NCBI RefSeq assembly: GCF_029945685.1
Contig: NZ_JAQSDA010000016.1
Span: forward strand, 1 to 64,000
Direction of reading: 5' to 3'
Length of the DNA: 64,000 nt
Origin: Polaromonas sp.
Lineage (GTDB): Bacteria > Pseudomonadota > Gammaproteobacteria > Burkholderiales > Burkholderiaceae_C
In this document: piece after piece, positions 1 through 8,058 of the stretch
Layout: every line of letters starts with the position of its first letter
Numbering within the stretch: the first letter of the stretch is position 1
Notes under the pieces: model-generated
Told to the model about the DNA's origin: nothing
Seen by the model: the letters and a program-made list of their open reading frames with translations, nothing else
Databases searched by the model: none
Translations under genes and position numbers: made by a program

Positions 1-24
1 TTCTTTTTGGCGACGCAAAAAGAA
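1..24. terminator. Hairpin with A/T arms at window edge
   Basis: TTCTTTTTG and CAAAAAGAA form a perfect 9-bp stem around a 6-base loop. The arms carry both a T-run and an A-run, so it could act as an intrinsic terminator in either direction. The short reading frame that starts just inside it has no features of a real gene. Nothing recognisable lies between it and the methyltransferase stop at 113. Confidence 0.45.
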
Positions 25-112
25 AGTAAGTTGCCGCCGGGCAACCCCCGGCTTGTTGGCACATCGCCAACGCAGGAGGGAAAGACACCTTCAACAAGCT
101 CTGCACAACCCG

Positions 113-1234
113 CTACAAGGTATGGCTTCTGTCGCCTTGCGCAAACCCCAGCGCCTGCCAGCCATTCCACGGACAGTCCTTCGAGTCAACGGCAAAACCG
201 ATGACCTTGAACAGCTCACCCATCTCATGTTCATTGATCAGTTTCTGCACCATGACGCGCTCGGCCAGCGGTGCGTCTTCCATGCCGTCGAGCACACCGC
301 AATTGAGCAGAAAGCGCGCCTGGCTGGTGTAACCGAGCACCTGGAAACCGGCCTCCTGCCCGGCCAGCGCGATGCCGCTGAAGTTGACGTGCGCGGTGAT
401 GTCTTTTTCGCCCACGTCCTGGAGAGCATCGGCGTCCAGCAAGTGAGCGCGGTGGCACATCACCGTGCCCATGCTGCGCTGCGGGTGGTAATACTCGTGT
501 TCGGGGAAGCCGTAGTCCAGCAAAAACACCGCACCGGCCTGCAACCGGTCGGCCAGGGTGCGCACAAAGGCCTCGGCCTGCGGGTGGATCTCGGTCAGGT
601 AGTCGTGGCCGCCGGCCACCTCGAGCGGCGGCCGAAGCGCGGTCGGCTGATCCGCCGGCACAAAAGCGCCGTTGTGAACGGCGACGCCGCGCTCCTGCCA
701 GACGCCGTCCACACGGGCCAGCAGTTGCACCGGCATGGCGTCCAGGACCTCGTTGCCGACCACCACGCCCTGCATCTGCGCCGGCAGTTCGCTGACCCAG
801 CGCACCGTGTCGCCCCAGGCCGCCAGGCGCTCGCGCTGGCGGGCCTGCAGGCTGCCGGACAGATCGACGATGGTGTAGCGCTTGACCTGCGGGCCGAGGG
901 CGCCCAGCAATTGCTGCGCAAGGGCGCCCGAGCCCGCGCCGAACTCCCAGACGTCGGTCGTGCCCGTGGCCTGCAGCGCCTGCGCCAGCTGCCGCGCCAG
1001 CGCCTGGCCAAAACGCGGCGACAGCTCGGGTGCGGTGACAAAATCGCTGCCGCCGCCCTTCACGCCAGCGGGCATCAGGCCGAATTTACGGGAATCGTTG
1101 GCGTAGTAGCCCAGACCCGGGGTGTACAGGGCCAGCGCCATGAAGCGGTCAAAACCGATCCAGCCACCGGCCGCGCTGATGGCCCCGCGGATGTGGCCGG
1201 CCAGGGGGCTCGTTAAACTAGGGGGTGTCGTCAT
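113..1234 (-). CDS. Class I SAM-dependent methyltransferase, MidA/NDUFAF7 (DUF185) family
   Basis: This 373-residue protein belongs to the DUF185/COG1565 family, whose eukaryotic members methylate an arginine of a respiratory complex I subunit. The bacterial substrate is not established. The N-terminal stretch FMALALYTPGLGYYAN, followed by FVTAPELSPRFGQALARQL, is the family signature. The SAM-binding glycine loop is EFGAGSGALA, and GNEVLDAMPV follows at mid-length. The ATG at 1234 is preferred because conservation begins shortly after it; a GTG start at 1291 would add 19 non-conserved residues overlapping the divergent gene. It diverges from the SDR gene at 1302, so the roughly 70 bases between them should hold both promoters. 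Confidence 0.88.
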   Translation of the reverse strand: MTTPPSLTSPLAGHIRGAISAAGGWIGFDRFMALALYTPGLGYYANDSRKFGLMPAGVKGGGSDFVTAPELSPRFGQALARQLAQALQATGTTDVWEFGAGSGALAQQLLGALGPQVKRYTIVDLSGSLQARQRERLAAWGDTVRWVSELPAQMQGVVVGNEVLDAMPVQLLARVDGVWQERGVAVHNGAFVPADQPTALRPPLEVAGGHDYLTEIHPQAEAFVRTLADRLQAGAVFLLDYGFPEHEYYHPQRSMGTVMCHRAHLLDADALQDVGEKDITAHVNFSGIALAGQEAGFQVLGYTSQARFLLNCGVLDGMEDAPLAERVMVQKLINEHEMGELFKVIGFAVDSKDCPWNGWQALGFAQGDRSHTL

Positions 1235-1301
1235 GGGGGAGGTGCTCACCCCCCGGATTGTCGGCGATTGCCCTGCCTCCAGCTTCCCCACCCTTCACCT
1301 C

Positions 1302-2096
1302 ATGAACCCAGCGTCTCCCGCCCCTGTTGTTCTCGTTACCGGCGCCGCCAGGCGGCTGGGCCGCGAGATCGCGCTTGCGCTGGCAGCCAGCGGCTGGCGC
1401 GTGGCCGTGCACTACCGGAGCTCGAAGGAAGACGCTATCAAAACAGTAGCTGACTGCGCAGAATTGGCGGGGGATTCAGCCTCTTTTTGTGCAGATCTTG
1501 ACGACGAGGCGGCAGTCCGCGGGCTGTTGCCGCAGGTGGTCCAGCACTTCGGTCAGGTGGATGCCGTGGTCAACAGCGCCTCCACCTTCGAACACGACAG
1601 CGCCGCCAGTTTCAGTTTTGCGTCCCTTGAAAAACACATGCGCAGCAATACCGGCGCAGCGATTGTGCTGGCGCAGGCCCTGCATGCCCACGTGCTGGCT
1701 CGGCAGACCCTTGGCGCGGTCCCCGAGCAAACCGGCCGGTTTGCGGTCGTCAACCTGCTGGACCAGAAACTATGGAACCCCAACCCCGATTTTTTCAGCT
1801 ACACCCTGTCCAAGGCGGCGCTTGAAGCCGCCAACACCATGCTGGCGATCGCGCTGGCGCCGCAGGTGCGGGTGGTGGGCGTGGCGCCCGGCCTGACACT
1901 GACCAGCCATCTGCTGAGCGACGAGAAGTTCCAGGCCCTGCACAAGCTCTCGCCGCTGGGCCGCTCGTCCAGCCCGGCTGACGTGGCGGCCACCGTCAGG
2001 TTTGCGCTGGAAAACGCCTCCATCACCGGCACCACCTTGCTGGTGGACGGCGGCCAGCACCTGATGAAATTCGAGCGCGATTTCTCACTGATGTGA
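1302..2096 (+). CDS. Pteridine reductase-like short-chain dehydrogenase (PTR1/FolM type)
   Basis: A 264-residue NADPH-type Rossmann SDR. The glycine loop reads TGAARRLG, the TGxxxRxG variant typical of pteridine reductases rather than the usual TGxxxGxG. The catalytic YTLSK motif is preceded by an Asp in NLLDQK, at the place of the catalytic Asp of PTR1. Such enzymes reduce dihydropterins to tetrahydropterins, and FolM makes tetrahydromonapterin. The stop codon overlaps the start of folB (ATGTGA), which supports a pterin or folate role. An in-frame copy of the dispersed repeat (1431-1494) codes for about 20 residues after the second beta strand, next to YRSSKE. The substrate is inferred from motif and neighbour. 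Confidence 0.8.
   Translation: MNPASPAPVVLVTGAARRLGREIALALAASGWRVAVHYRSSKEDAIKTVADCAELAGDSASFCADLDDEAAVRGLLPQVVQHFGQVDAVVNSASTFEHDSAASFSFASLEKHMRSNTGAAIVLAQALHAHVLARQTLGAVPEQTGRFAVVNLLDQKLWNPNPDFFSYTLSKAALEAANTMLAIALAPQVRVVGVAPGLTLTSHLLSDEKFQALHKLSPLGRSSSPADVAATVRFALENASITGTTLLVDGGQHLMKFERDFSLM
1431..1494 (-). repeat. Dispersed palindromic element, copy 1 (inside SDR gene)
   Basis: Read on the minus strand it ends with CAGCTACTGTTTTGATAGCG, the conserved end of the family. On the coding strand it reads GCT ATC AAA ACA GTA GCT and gives the residues AIKTVADCAE in frame, without breaking the SDR reading frame. Confidence 0.7.
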
Positions 2097-2518
2097 GCGC
2101 ACCCTCCTACACCGCCACCTTGCCCTCCATGCAGACTGACCTCACCATGTTCAACACCCGTGGCACCCAGATCCTGACGCTGACCGGCCTGCGCTTCGAC
2201 GCCAACCTGGGCATCCTGGAGCAGGAAAAAAACGCGCCGCAACCTATCCAGGTGGACGCCGAACTCAACCTCGGCACGCAGCCCATGCTGCCCAGCGACG
2301 ACGACATTCACCACGTGCTGGACTACCGCAAGGTGCGCCAGATCATCATCAACGAATGCACGGCCGAACATGTGAACCTGCTGGAAAGCCTGATCGGCAA
2401 ACTGGCGCACCGGTTGATGCTGCTGCCCGGCGTGCTGGGCGTGCGCGTGAAGATCGCCAAACTTGAAATTTTTGACGACTGCGAAGTAGCCATTCGCGTC
2501 GAGACCGGACAGTGGTGA
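2093..2518 (+). CDS. folB: Dihydroneopterin aldolase FolB
   Basis: Dihydroneopterin aldolase converts 7,8-dihydroneopterin to 6-hydroxymethyl-dihydropterin in folate synthesis. The family core is clear: LTGLRFDANLGILEQEK near the N terminus, then HHVLDYRKVRQII, then NLLESLIGKLAHRLML with the catalytic Glu region, and VRVKIAKLE near the end. The called start is a GTG overlapping the SDR stop and gives 141 residues. ATG codons at 2129 and 2147 would give lengths closer to the usual 120 or so, and no clear Shine-Dalgarno decides between them. It is translationally coupled to the pteridine-reductase-like gene, so the pair could work on one pterin pathway. Confidence 0.9.
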   Translation: MSAPSYTATLPSMQTDLTMFNTRGTQILTLTGLRFDANLGILEQEKNAPQPIQVDAELNLGTQPMLPSDDDIHHVLDYRKVRQIIINECTAEHVNLLESLIGKLAHRLMLLPGVLGVRVKIAKLEIFDDCEVAIRVETGQW

Positions 2519-2548
2519 AGCACCACGCCGACAACCTGAGGTAAATCC

Positions 2549-3502
2549 ATGAGTGCCGTATTGAATGACATGACGAATGACGCAGCCGGTGAAGAAGCCG
2601 CGGAAGCTGCAGCAACGGCGAAGGCGGGCCTGAAGATAGAACGCGAGGAGCACAAGCTCGAAAAACGCCTGTGCCGCGAGGTCGGCCGCGCGATTGTCGA
2701 CTTCAACATGATCGAGGAAGGCGACAAGGTCATGGTCTGCGTCTCGGGCGGCAAGGACAGCTACGCCATGCTGGACATCCTGCTCAAGCTGCAAAAGCGC
2801 GCGCCCATCAACTTCGAGCTGATTGCGGTCAACCTGGACCAGAAGCAGCCCGGTTTTCCCGACCACATCCTGCCGCAGTACCTGGAAAAACTCGGAGTGC
2901 CTTTCCACATCGAGACGCAGGACACCTACAGCATCGTCAAGCGCGTCATTCCCGAAGGCAAGACCATGTGTTCGCTGTGCTCGCGCCTGCGCCGCGGCAT
3001 TCTGTACCGCGTGGCCGAAGAGCTGGGCGCGACCAAGATTGCGCTGGGCCACCACCGCGACGACATGCTGCAGACTTTTTTCCTGAACATGTTCTTTGCC
3101 TCGCGCCTCAAGGGCATGCCGCCCAAGCTGGTCAGCGACACCGGCAAACACGTGGTGATCCGGCCCATGGCCTATGTGCCCGAGAAGGACCTCATCAAGT
3201 GGGCCCAGGTGCGCGACTTTCCCATCATCCCGTGCACCTTGTGCGGCAGCCAGCAGAATCTGCAGCGGGTGCAGGTCGGCAACATGCTCCGCGAATGGGA
3301 CAAGAAGTTTCCGGGGCGCCTGGAGAACATGTTCACCTCGCTGCAAAACGTGGTGCCTTCGCACCTGATGGACGGCAAGCAGCACGACTTCAAGGGCATA
3401 CGCAGCACCGGCATGCCGGACCCGGACGGCGACAAGGCCTTTGACGAAGAAGAATTTGTCGAACCGGCGCGACCCGGGCTGGCGGTGGTGTCCCTGAGCT
3501 GA
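2549..3502 (+). CDS. ttcA: tRNA 2-thiocytidine(32) synthetase TtcA
   Basis: TtcA installs 2-thiocytidine at position 32 of certain tRNAs, using ATP and a [4Fe-4S] cluster. The 317-residue protein has the PP-loop motif SGGKDS near residue 70, the paired cysteine motifs CSLC and CTLCGSQ that bind the cluster, and GHHRDD typical of the family. The length matches the usual 300 or so. The first 30 residues are Ala/Glu-rich and not conserved. The start is an ATG at 2549 preceded by TGAGGTAA. It follows folB by 30 bases on the same strand. Confidence 0.95.
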   Translation: MSAVLNDMTNDAAGEEAAEAAATAKAGLKIEREEHKLEKRLCREVGRAIVDFNMIEEGDKVMVCVSGGKDSYAMLDILLKLQKRAPINFELIAVNLDQKQPGFPDHILPQYLEKLGVPFHIETQDTYSIVKRVIPEGKTMCSLCSRLRRGILYRVAEELGATKIALGHHRDDMLQTFFLNMFFASRLKGMPPKLVSDTGKHVVIRPMAYVPEKDLIKWAQVRDFPIIPCTLCGSQQNLQRVQVGNMLREWDKKFPGRLENMFTSLQNVVPSHLMDGKQHDFKGIRSTGMPDPDGDKAFDEEEFVEPARPGLAVVSLS

Positions 3503-3514
3503 CCGCGACTACTT

Positions 3515-3566
3515 TTGTGCATGGAGGCCTTATGAAACGAGCGCTGACAGCTATCATTTTTGCAGC
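3515..3566 (+). repeat. Dispersed palindromic element, copy 2 (lipoprotein start)
   Basis: CCTTATGAAACGAGCGCTGACAGCTAT aligns with the left half of the family, very closely with the reverse complement of copy 3. It spans the ribosome binding site, the ATG and the signal-peptide core of the DUF4136 lipoprotein. The right half has drifted. Confidence 0.5.
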
Positions 3567-4158
3567 AACCCTGGTGGGACTGCTGGGCGGTTGCGCGAGC
3601 ACCCGCATGGTCGAGAGCGAGGTCAACAGCTTTGCCCGCTGGGCGCCGGGCCCGCCCGCGCCGGGCAGCAGCTACCGCTTCGAGCGTTTGCCCTCGCAGC
3701 AGCAGGCGGACCCGTCCCAGGCCCGGCTCGAAAGCCTGGCCCAGGCCGCGCTGGCCAGGGTGGGCCTGCAGCACAACCCGCAGGCAGCCGGTTTCAGTGT
3801 GCAGGTCAGCGCCAGCTCCCAGCCCATGCTGCGCTCGCGCTGGGACGGCGGCTACCCGTATGGCAGTCCGAACATCTTCATCGGCGGCGGCAGCGGCATG
3901 GGCGTGAGCAGCGTCGGTGTGGGTTTCGGCTTCGGTTTTCCGCTGGGCGGCATGGACACGCCGATGTACCGGCGTGAAGTCAGCATCGTGATGCGCGAGC
4001 TGCGCAGCAACGTGGCCGTGTATGAAACCCGAGCGGTCAGCGAGGAACCCTGGCTGGACACCGACCCGGTGCTGTCGGCCATGCTGGACGCCGCGCTGCG
4101 TGGCTTTCCGGTGCCACCGGCCGGGCCGCGCCGGGTTAGCGTCGAGGTCAAGCCTTGA
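3532..4158 (+). CDS. DUF4136-type lipoprotein
   Basis: A 208-residue predicted lipoprotein. The N terminus MKRALT is followed by a hydrophobic stretch and the lipobox LLGGC, with Cys21 as the lipidation site and Ala-Ser next. The rest fits DUF4136: FARWAPGPPAPGSSYRFERLP, a Gly/Ser-rich run at mid-length, and a C-terminal LDTDPVLSAMLDAALRGFP. The ATG at 3532 has GGAGG seven bases upstream; the in-frame GTG at 3517 would put residues before the signal peptide. The family's function is unknown. Its RBS and signal peptide lie within a copy of the dispersed repeat. Its stop overlaps the next start. Confidence 0.82.
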   Translation: MKRALTAIIFAATLVGLLGGCASTRMVESEVNSFARWAPGPPAPGSSYRFERLPSQQQADPSQARLESLAQAALARVGLQHNPQAAGFSVQVSASSQPMLRSRWDGGYPYGSPNIFIGGGSGMGVSSVGVGFGFGFPLGGMDTPMYRREVSIVMRELRSNVAVYETRAVSEEPWLDTDPVLSAMLDAALRGFPVPPAGPRRVSVEVKP

Positions 4159-4796
4159 CCCACGGGGCGCGCGTGCTGGCCATCCGCCATGGCGAAACCA
4201 CCTGGAACGTGGACACCCGCATCCAGGGCCAGCTCGACGTCGGGCTCAACGCCACCGGCCGCTGGCAGGCCGAACGCCTGGCCCGCGCGCTGGCGGAGGA
4301 ACCCATACACGCGATCTACGCCAGCGACCTCGGGCGCGCCCATGAAACGGCCATGGCGATCAGCCGTGTCACCGGTGTGGCGGTGACCGCCGAACAGGGC
4401 CTGCGCGAACGTCATTTCGGCGAGTTCCAGGGCAAGACCTTTGCCGAGATCGAAGCCGTTCTGCCGGAGCAGGCCAGGCTCTGGCGCACCCGCGACCCGG
4501 CGTTTGCCCCGAGTGGCGGCGAGTCGCTGCTGCAGCTGCGCGAACGGGTGGTCGCCACCGCCGAAAAGCTCGCGGCGCGCCATGCCGGCGAACTGATCGT
4601 GCTGGTCGGCCACGGCGGCGTGATGGACGTGTTGTACCGGGCCGCAACGCGGCTGGACATCCAGGCGCCGCGCACCTGGGCGCTGGGCAATGCGGCCATC
4701 AACCGCCTGCTCTGGACGCCGGAGGGTTTCACGCTGGTGGGCTGGGCCGACACCCAGCACCTGGACACCGGCACCCTGGATGAAACGAGCACCTGA
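4155..4796 (+). CDS. Histidine phosphatase family protein (phosphoglycerate mutase-like)
   Basis: A 213-residue member of the histidine phosphatase superfamily. The phosphorylated His lies in RHGETTWN close to the N terminus, the second catalytic His is in LVGHGGVMD near residue 153, and the acid residue is in LRERHFGEFQGK. The fold is cofactor-independent of 2,3-bisphosphoglycerate, and bacterial members of this subgroup act on varied phosphate esters, so the substrate is open. The start is a TTG overlapping the upstream stop (TTGA), which implies coupled translation; there is no good alternative downstream because RHGE begins at residue 11. The end overlaps the next gene as TGATG. Confidence 0.85.
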   Translation: MTHGARVLAIRHGETTWNVDTRIQGQLDVGLNATGRWQAERLARALAEEPIHAIYASDLGRAHETAMAISRVTGVAVTAEQGLRERHFGEFQGKTFAEIEAVLPEQARLWRTRDPAFAPSGGESLLQLRERVVATAEKLAARHAGELIVLVGHGGVMDVLYRAATRLDIQAPRTWALGNAAINRLLWTPEGFTLVGWADTQHLDTGTLDETST

Positions 4797-5923
4797 TGCA
4801 CCTGCTGTCTGACCTGCTGGGCCGCCCCGTCGCGGCCATCGACACCCCAGCGCTGGTGATCGACCTCGACGCCATGGAGCGCAACCTGGAGCGCATGGCG
4901 GCGTTCGCTGCGCAGCACGGCGTTTTGCTGCGGCCACATGCCAAGATGCACAAAAGTGCCACCCTGGCGAAGCTGCAGATGGCGCGCGGCGCGGTCGGCG
5001 TCTGCGTCCAGAAAACCTCCGAAGCCGAAGCCCTGGCGGCGCTGGGTGTGAACAACATCTACATCAGCAACGAGGTGGTCTCGCCCTTCAAGCTCAAGCG
5101 CGTGGTGGCTGTCGCCCGAGAGCTGCAGGCGCTGGGCGGCCAGCTGGCCATCGCGGTGGACAGCCTCGAAGGCCTGCACCGGCTGGCCCAGGCCGCGCAA
5201 GACCAGCATGCGCTGGTTCGCGTGTTCATCGAAATCGACGTCGGCCATGGCCGCTGCGGCCTGGCGCCGGGCGCGCCCGCCGTCGCACTGGCCGATGAAA
5301 TGGCGCTACACCCGGCGCTGCAGTTTGGCGGCCTGCAGGCCTACCACGGCCGCGCCCAGCACTTGCGCACGGTGGCTGAACGGCAGGCGGCAATTGCGCA
5401 GGTGATCACCCATGTGCAGACCACCCGGGCCGCGCTGCAGGCGGCCGGCCACGCGGTGCCGCTGGTCACCGGCGCAGGCACCGGTACCTTTGCGCTGGAA
5501 ACCGCCAGCGGCGTGTACGGTGAGTTGCAGGCCGGCTCCTACCTCTTCATGGACCGCGACTACGCCGACAACGAGCGTGACCCGGCGCAGCCGGTTTTTG
5601 AGCACGCGCTGTTTGTCAAAAGCCAGGTCATGAGCGTCTGCGCCAGCCATGCCGTGGTGGACGCCGGGCACAAAAGCCATGCGATTGATTCAGGCCTGCC
5701 GGCGGTGCACGGCCTGGCGCTGGACTATGCCAATGGCGGCGACGAACACGGCATCCTGCGCGGCGCGGTGCTGCCGGCGCTGGGCGACACGGTGTGGCTG
5801 ATCCCCGGCCACTGCGACCCGACCGTCAACCTGCACGAGCACCTGCTGGGCGTGCGCGGCGGTCTGGAACATGGCACGGTCGAGCAGATCATCAGGGTTG
5901 ATGCCAGAGGCGCTTTGACCTGA
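4796..5923 (+). CDS. DSD1-family PLP-dependent enzyme (D-threonine aldolase / D-serine dehydratase-like)
   Basis: This 375-residue protein has an alanine-racemase-like N-terminal barrel, with the PLP lysine in RPHAKMHKS around residue 55. The C-terminal D-serine-dehydratase-like domain carries the metal-binding pattern ending in IPGHCDPTVNLHEHL. Family members cleave D-3-hydroxy amino acids or dehydrate D-serine, using PLP plus a divalent metal. DTPALVIDLDAMERNLERMA is the usual opening of the family. Which D-amino acid is used cannot be told from sequence. It is coupled to the phosphatase gene (TGATG) and stops 20 bases before the hydroxylase fusion. Confidence 0.85.
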   Translation: MHLLSDLLGRPVAAIDTPALVIDLDAMERNLERMAAFAAQHGVLLRPHAKMHKSATLAKLQMARGAVGVCVQKTSEAEALAALGVNNIYISNEVVSPFKLKRVVAVARELQALGGQLAIAVDSLEGLHRLAQAAQDQHALVRVFIEIDVGHGRCGLAPGAPAVALADEMALHPALQFGGLQAYHGRAQHLRTVAERQAAIAQVITHVQTTRAALQAAGHAVPLVTGAGTGTFALETASGVYGELQAGSYLFMDRDYADNERDPAQPVFEHALFVKSQVMSVCASHAVVDAGHKSHAIDSGLPAVHGLALDYANGGDEHGILRGAVLPALGDTVWLIPGHCDPTVNLHEHLLGVRGGLEHGTVEQIIRVDARGALT

Positions 5924-5942
5924 TTCCCGCCAGAATGGCGGG

Positions 5943-7667
5943 ATGAGCCCTAGTCAAATCATCGTCCTCGCCACCCCGATTTTTTTCCTGCTGATCGCGA
6001 TCGAGTTCGCCTGGGGCTACGCGAAGGGCCGCAACACCTACCGCCTCAACGACGCGATCAACAGCATCAGCCTGGGCATGCTCAGCCAGATCAGCGCGGT
6101 GTTCACGTGGCTGTTTCGCGTCGGCATCTACACCGCCATCTATTCGTCGGTGGCGCTGTTTCCTGACGAAGCCTTCTGGACCACCTGGTACGGCTGGCTG
6201 ATAGCCCTGGTCTTCTACGACTTCTGCTATTACTGGCTGCACCGCGCCGGCCATGAAAGCGCGGTCTTCTGGGCCGCGCATGTGGTGCACCATCAGAGCC
6301 AGGACTACAACCTCTCGACCGCGCTGCGCCAGACCAGCAGCGGCGCCCTGCTCGGCTGGATTTTTTATGTGCCCATGGCGATTGCCGGCGTGCCGCCGCT
6401 GGTCTTCGGCGTGGTGGTGCTGATCGATCTGCTTTACCAGTTCTGGGTGCACACCGAACATGTGCCCAAGCTCGGCTGGTTCGACCGCTGGTTCTGCTCG
6501 CCGTCCAACCACCGCGTGCACCACGCGGTCAACGACCACTACCTCGACAAGAACTACGGCGGCATCCTGATCATCTGGGACCGGCTGTTCGGCAGCTTCC
6601 GCGAGGAGGACGAGAAATGTGTGTACGGCACACGCAGCCCGCTCAACAGCTGGGACCCGCTGTGGTCCAACGCCGAGGTCTACTGGGCCCTGGCCAAAGA
6701 CTCCTGGCACGCCAGCCACTGGGGCGACAAGCTGCGCATCTGGTTCAAGCCGCCGGGATGGCGCCCGGCCGATGTGGCCGCGCGGTTTCCCCGGCCGGCT
6801 TTTGACATCACGCGGCTGGAGCGTTACCACCCGCCCATGAGCCGCGCCCTGATGGGGTTCGGCGCCGTGCAGTTTGTGGTGCTGCTGCAGGGCGTCGCCC
6901 TGTTCCTCTGGTACGCCGACAGCCTGCCGGCGCTGCAGTCGGCCGTCTGGCTGGGGGTGCTGGCCAGCGGGCTCTGGGCGGTGGGCGGCGCGCTGCAGGG
7001 CCGCCTGACGATGACCGAGGTGCTGCTGATCGAGGCCGCCGCGCTGGCGACAGCGACCAGCGCGCTGGGGCTGGTGGAACTACACCGCATATTCAAGCCG
7101 CTGGCGCTTCTAATTGCTCTTGTTTTTGTAGCTGGCCGCGCTTATTCCATAAGGGCTGCAGGCCGATTTGACATATATCTCCTGGCGGGACTGGCCTTTT
7201 CACTGGCCGGCGACTGCTTTCTGATGTTTCAGGGCTTCTTCATCCCGGGCCTGCTGTCTTTTCTGGTCGCCCACCTGTTTTACATCGCCCTGTTCAAGCA
7301 GGGCCAGGCCTGGTTTCCCAGCCGGCGGGCGCTGGCCGCCACCTTGGGCGTGGGTGTACTGATGTATGCCGTCCTGTTCAACGGCCTCAACCCGGTGCTG
7401 CGTTTTGCGGTGGCCGCCTATGTGGTGGTCATTGCCCTGATGGCCGCGCAGGCCATCGGCCGGGCCACGGTGCTGCGAGATAGAGCCTCACTGGGCGTAG
7501 CCTTTGGTGCCGGCTTTTTCATGCTCAGCGACGCACTGCTGGCCACCAACAAGTTCGCCCAGCCCCTGCCCCTGGCGCAGCTGTGGGTGCTGGGCACCTA
7601 CTACATCGCGCAGATCCTGATCGTGCACCACGCGCGGCCTGCCGCTTCAGGGCAGCGGACGGGCTGA
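5943..7667 (+). CDS. Alkylglycerol monooxygenase-like hydroxylase fused to YhhN/TMEM86 lysoplasmalogenase domain
   Basis: A 574-residue multi-pass membrane protein with two parts. Residues 1 to about 300 form a fatty-acid-hydroxylase/sterol-desaturase domain with His clusters at about 100-104 (HRAGH), 113-117 (HVVHH), 170 (HTEH) and 190-194 (HRVHH). Around them lie YNLSTALRQ, LLYQFWVHTE, DKNYGGILIIWD and VYGTRSPLN, which closely resemble animal alkylglycerol monooxygenase (AGMO), a tetrahydrobiopterin-dependent ether-lipid enzyme. Residues from about 380 match YhhN/TMEM86: LAGLAFSLAGDCFLMF, GFFMLSDALLATNKF and LGTYYIAQILIVHH. TMEM86B hydrolyses the vinyl-ether bond of lysoplasmalogen. A copy of the dispersed repeat codes for part of the junction. 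The dual role in ether-lipid breakdown is inferred. Confidence 0.82.
   Translation: MSPSQIIVLATPIFFLLIAIEFAWGYAKGRNTYRLNDAINSISLGMLSQISAVFTWLFRVGIYTAIYSSVALFPDEAFWTTWYGWLIALVFYDFCYYWLHRAGHESAVFWAAHVVHHQSQDYNLSTALRQTSSGALLGWIFYVPMAIAGVPPLVFGVVVLIDLLYQFWVHTEHVPKLGWFDRWFCSPSNHRVHHAVNDHYLDKNYGGILIIWDRLFGSFREEDEKCVYGTRSPLNSWDPLWSNAEVYWALAKDSWHASHWGDKLRIWFKPPGWRPADVAARFPRPAFDITRLERYHPPMSRALMGFGAVQFVVLLQGVALFLWYADSLPALQSAVWLGVLASGLWAVGGALQGRLTMTEVLLIEAAALATATSALGLVELHRIFKPLALLIALVFVAGRAYSIRAAGRFDIYLLAGLAFSLAGDCFLMFQGFFIPGLLSFLVAHLFYIALFKQGQAWFPSRRALAATLGVGVLMYAVLFNGLNPVLRFAVAAYVVVIALMAAQAIGRATVLRDRASLGVAFGAGFFMLSDALLATNKFAQPLPLAQLWVLGTYYIAQILIVHHARPAASGQRTG
7114..7172 (-). repeat. Dispersed palindromic element, copy 3 (hydroxylase/YhhN junction)
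   Basis: On the minus strand it reads TCAAATCGGCCTGCAGCCCT and then TATGGAATAAGCGCGGCCAG followed by CTACAAAAA, the best-preserved left part of the family along with copy 10. On the coding strand it gives IALVFVAGRAYSIRAAGR in the same frame as copies 1, 4, 7 and 11. Confidence 0.8.
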
Positions 7668-7782
7668 ACACACCAAGCCGCAAAATGCATCTTGCGGCGA
7701 TGAGGAAGTTGATCCGTCGGTGCAGGCCTACAGAAGGCGCCCCCCCGGGTTTCTATGCTTTTGCATTTCAACAGGAGTTTTC

Positions 7783-8022
7783 ATGCAAGAGCCATCCACC
7801 GACCGCCACCCCATCAGCAACCTTGAATATGACTGGATCACGCTGATCCAGAACAAGGCACAGGCGCTGATGGCCTACGACCAGTACATCAAGGATGCCG
7901 AGCAGGCCGGCTCTGCCGAATGCACCGCGTTTTTCCGCAAAGTTCACGACAGCGACAAGGCCCAGCTCGCCGAGGCCAAGGGACATCTGGTCGCCGTGCT
8001 TCAGGGAAAAATGGGCAAGTAG
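7783..8022 (+). CDS. Small hypothetical helical protein
   Basis: A 79-residue protein not assigned to a named family. After a short polar start it is almost entirely predicted helix (LEYDWITLIQNKAQALMAYD, then QYIKDAEQAGSAECTAFFRK), with a likely second helix of the form DSDKAQLAEAKGHLVAVL. This is the layout of a small two-helix, ferritin-like or DUF-type hairpin, but metal ligands are not obvious. The ATG at 7783 has AACAGGAG six bases upstream and is clearly better than an earlier ATG at 7720, which lacks a site and adds Arg/Pro residues. It stands alone, 115 bases after the fusion gene, and probably has its own promoter. Confidence 0.72.
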   Translation: MQEPSTDRHPISNLEYDWITLIQNKAQALMAYDQYIKDAEQAGSAECTAFFRKVHDSDKAQLAEAKGHLVAVLQGKMGK

Positions 8023-8058
8023 GCCCCCGACGCGCTCCGGCCGAACGTGCCGGAGCAG

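Noticed and set aside
7..204. 65-codon frame at the window start
   Set aside because: It runs out of a hairpin, has no ribosome site and overlaps the end of the methyltransferase gene. Composition is Ser/Pro/Thr-rich without a domain.
7475..7500. Further copy of the dispersed element in the YhhN domain (GATAGAGCC...)
   Set aside because: Only a short match with no left half, and the coding sequence is a conserved part of the YhhN family.
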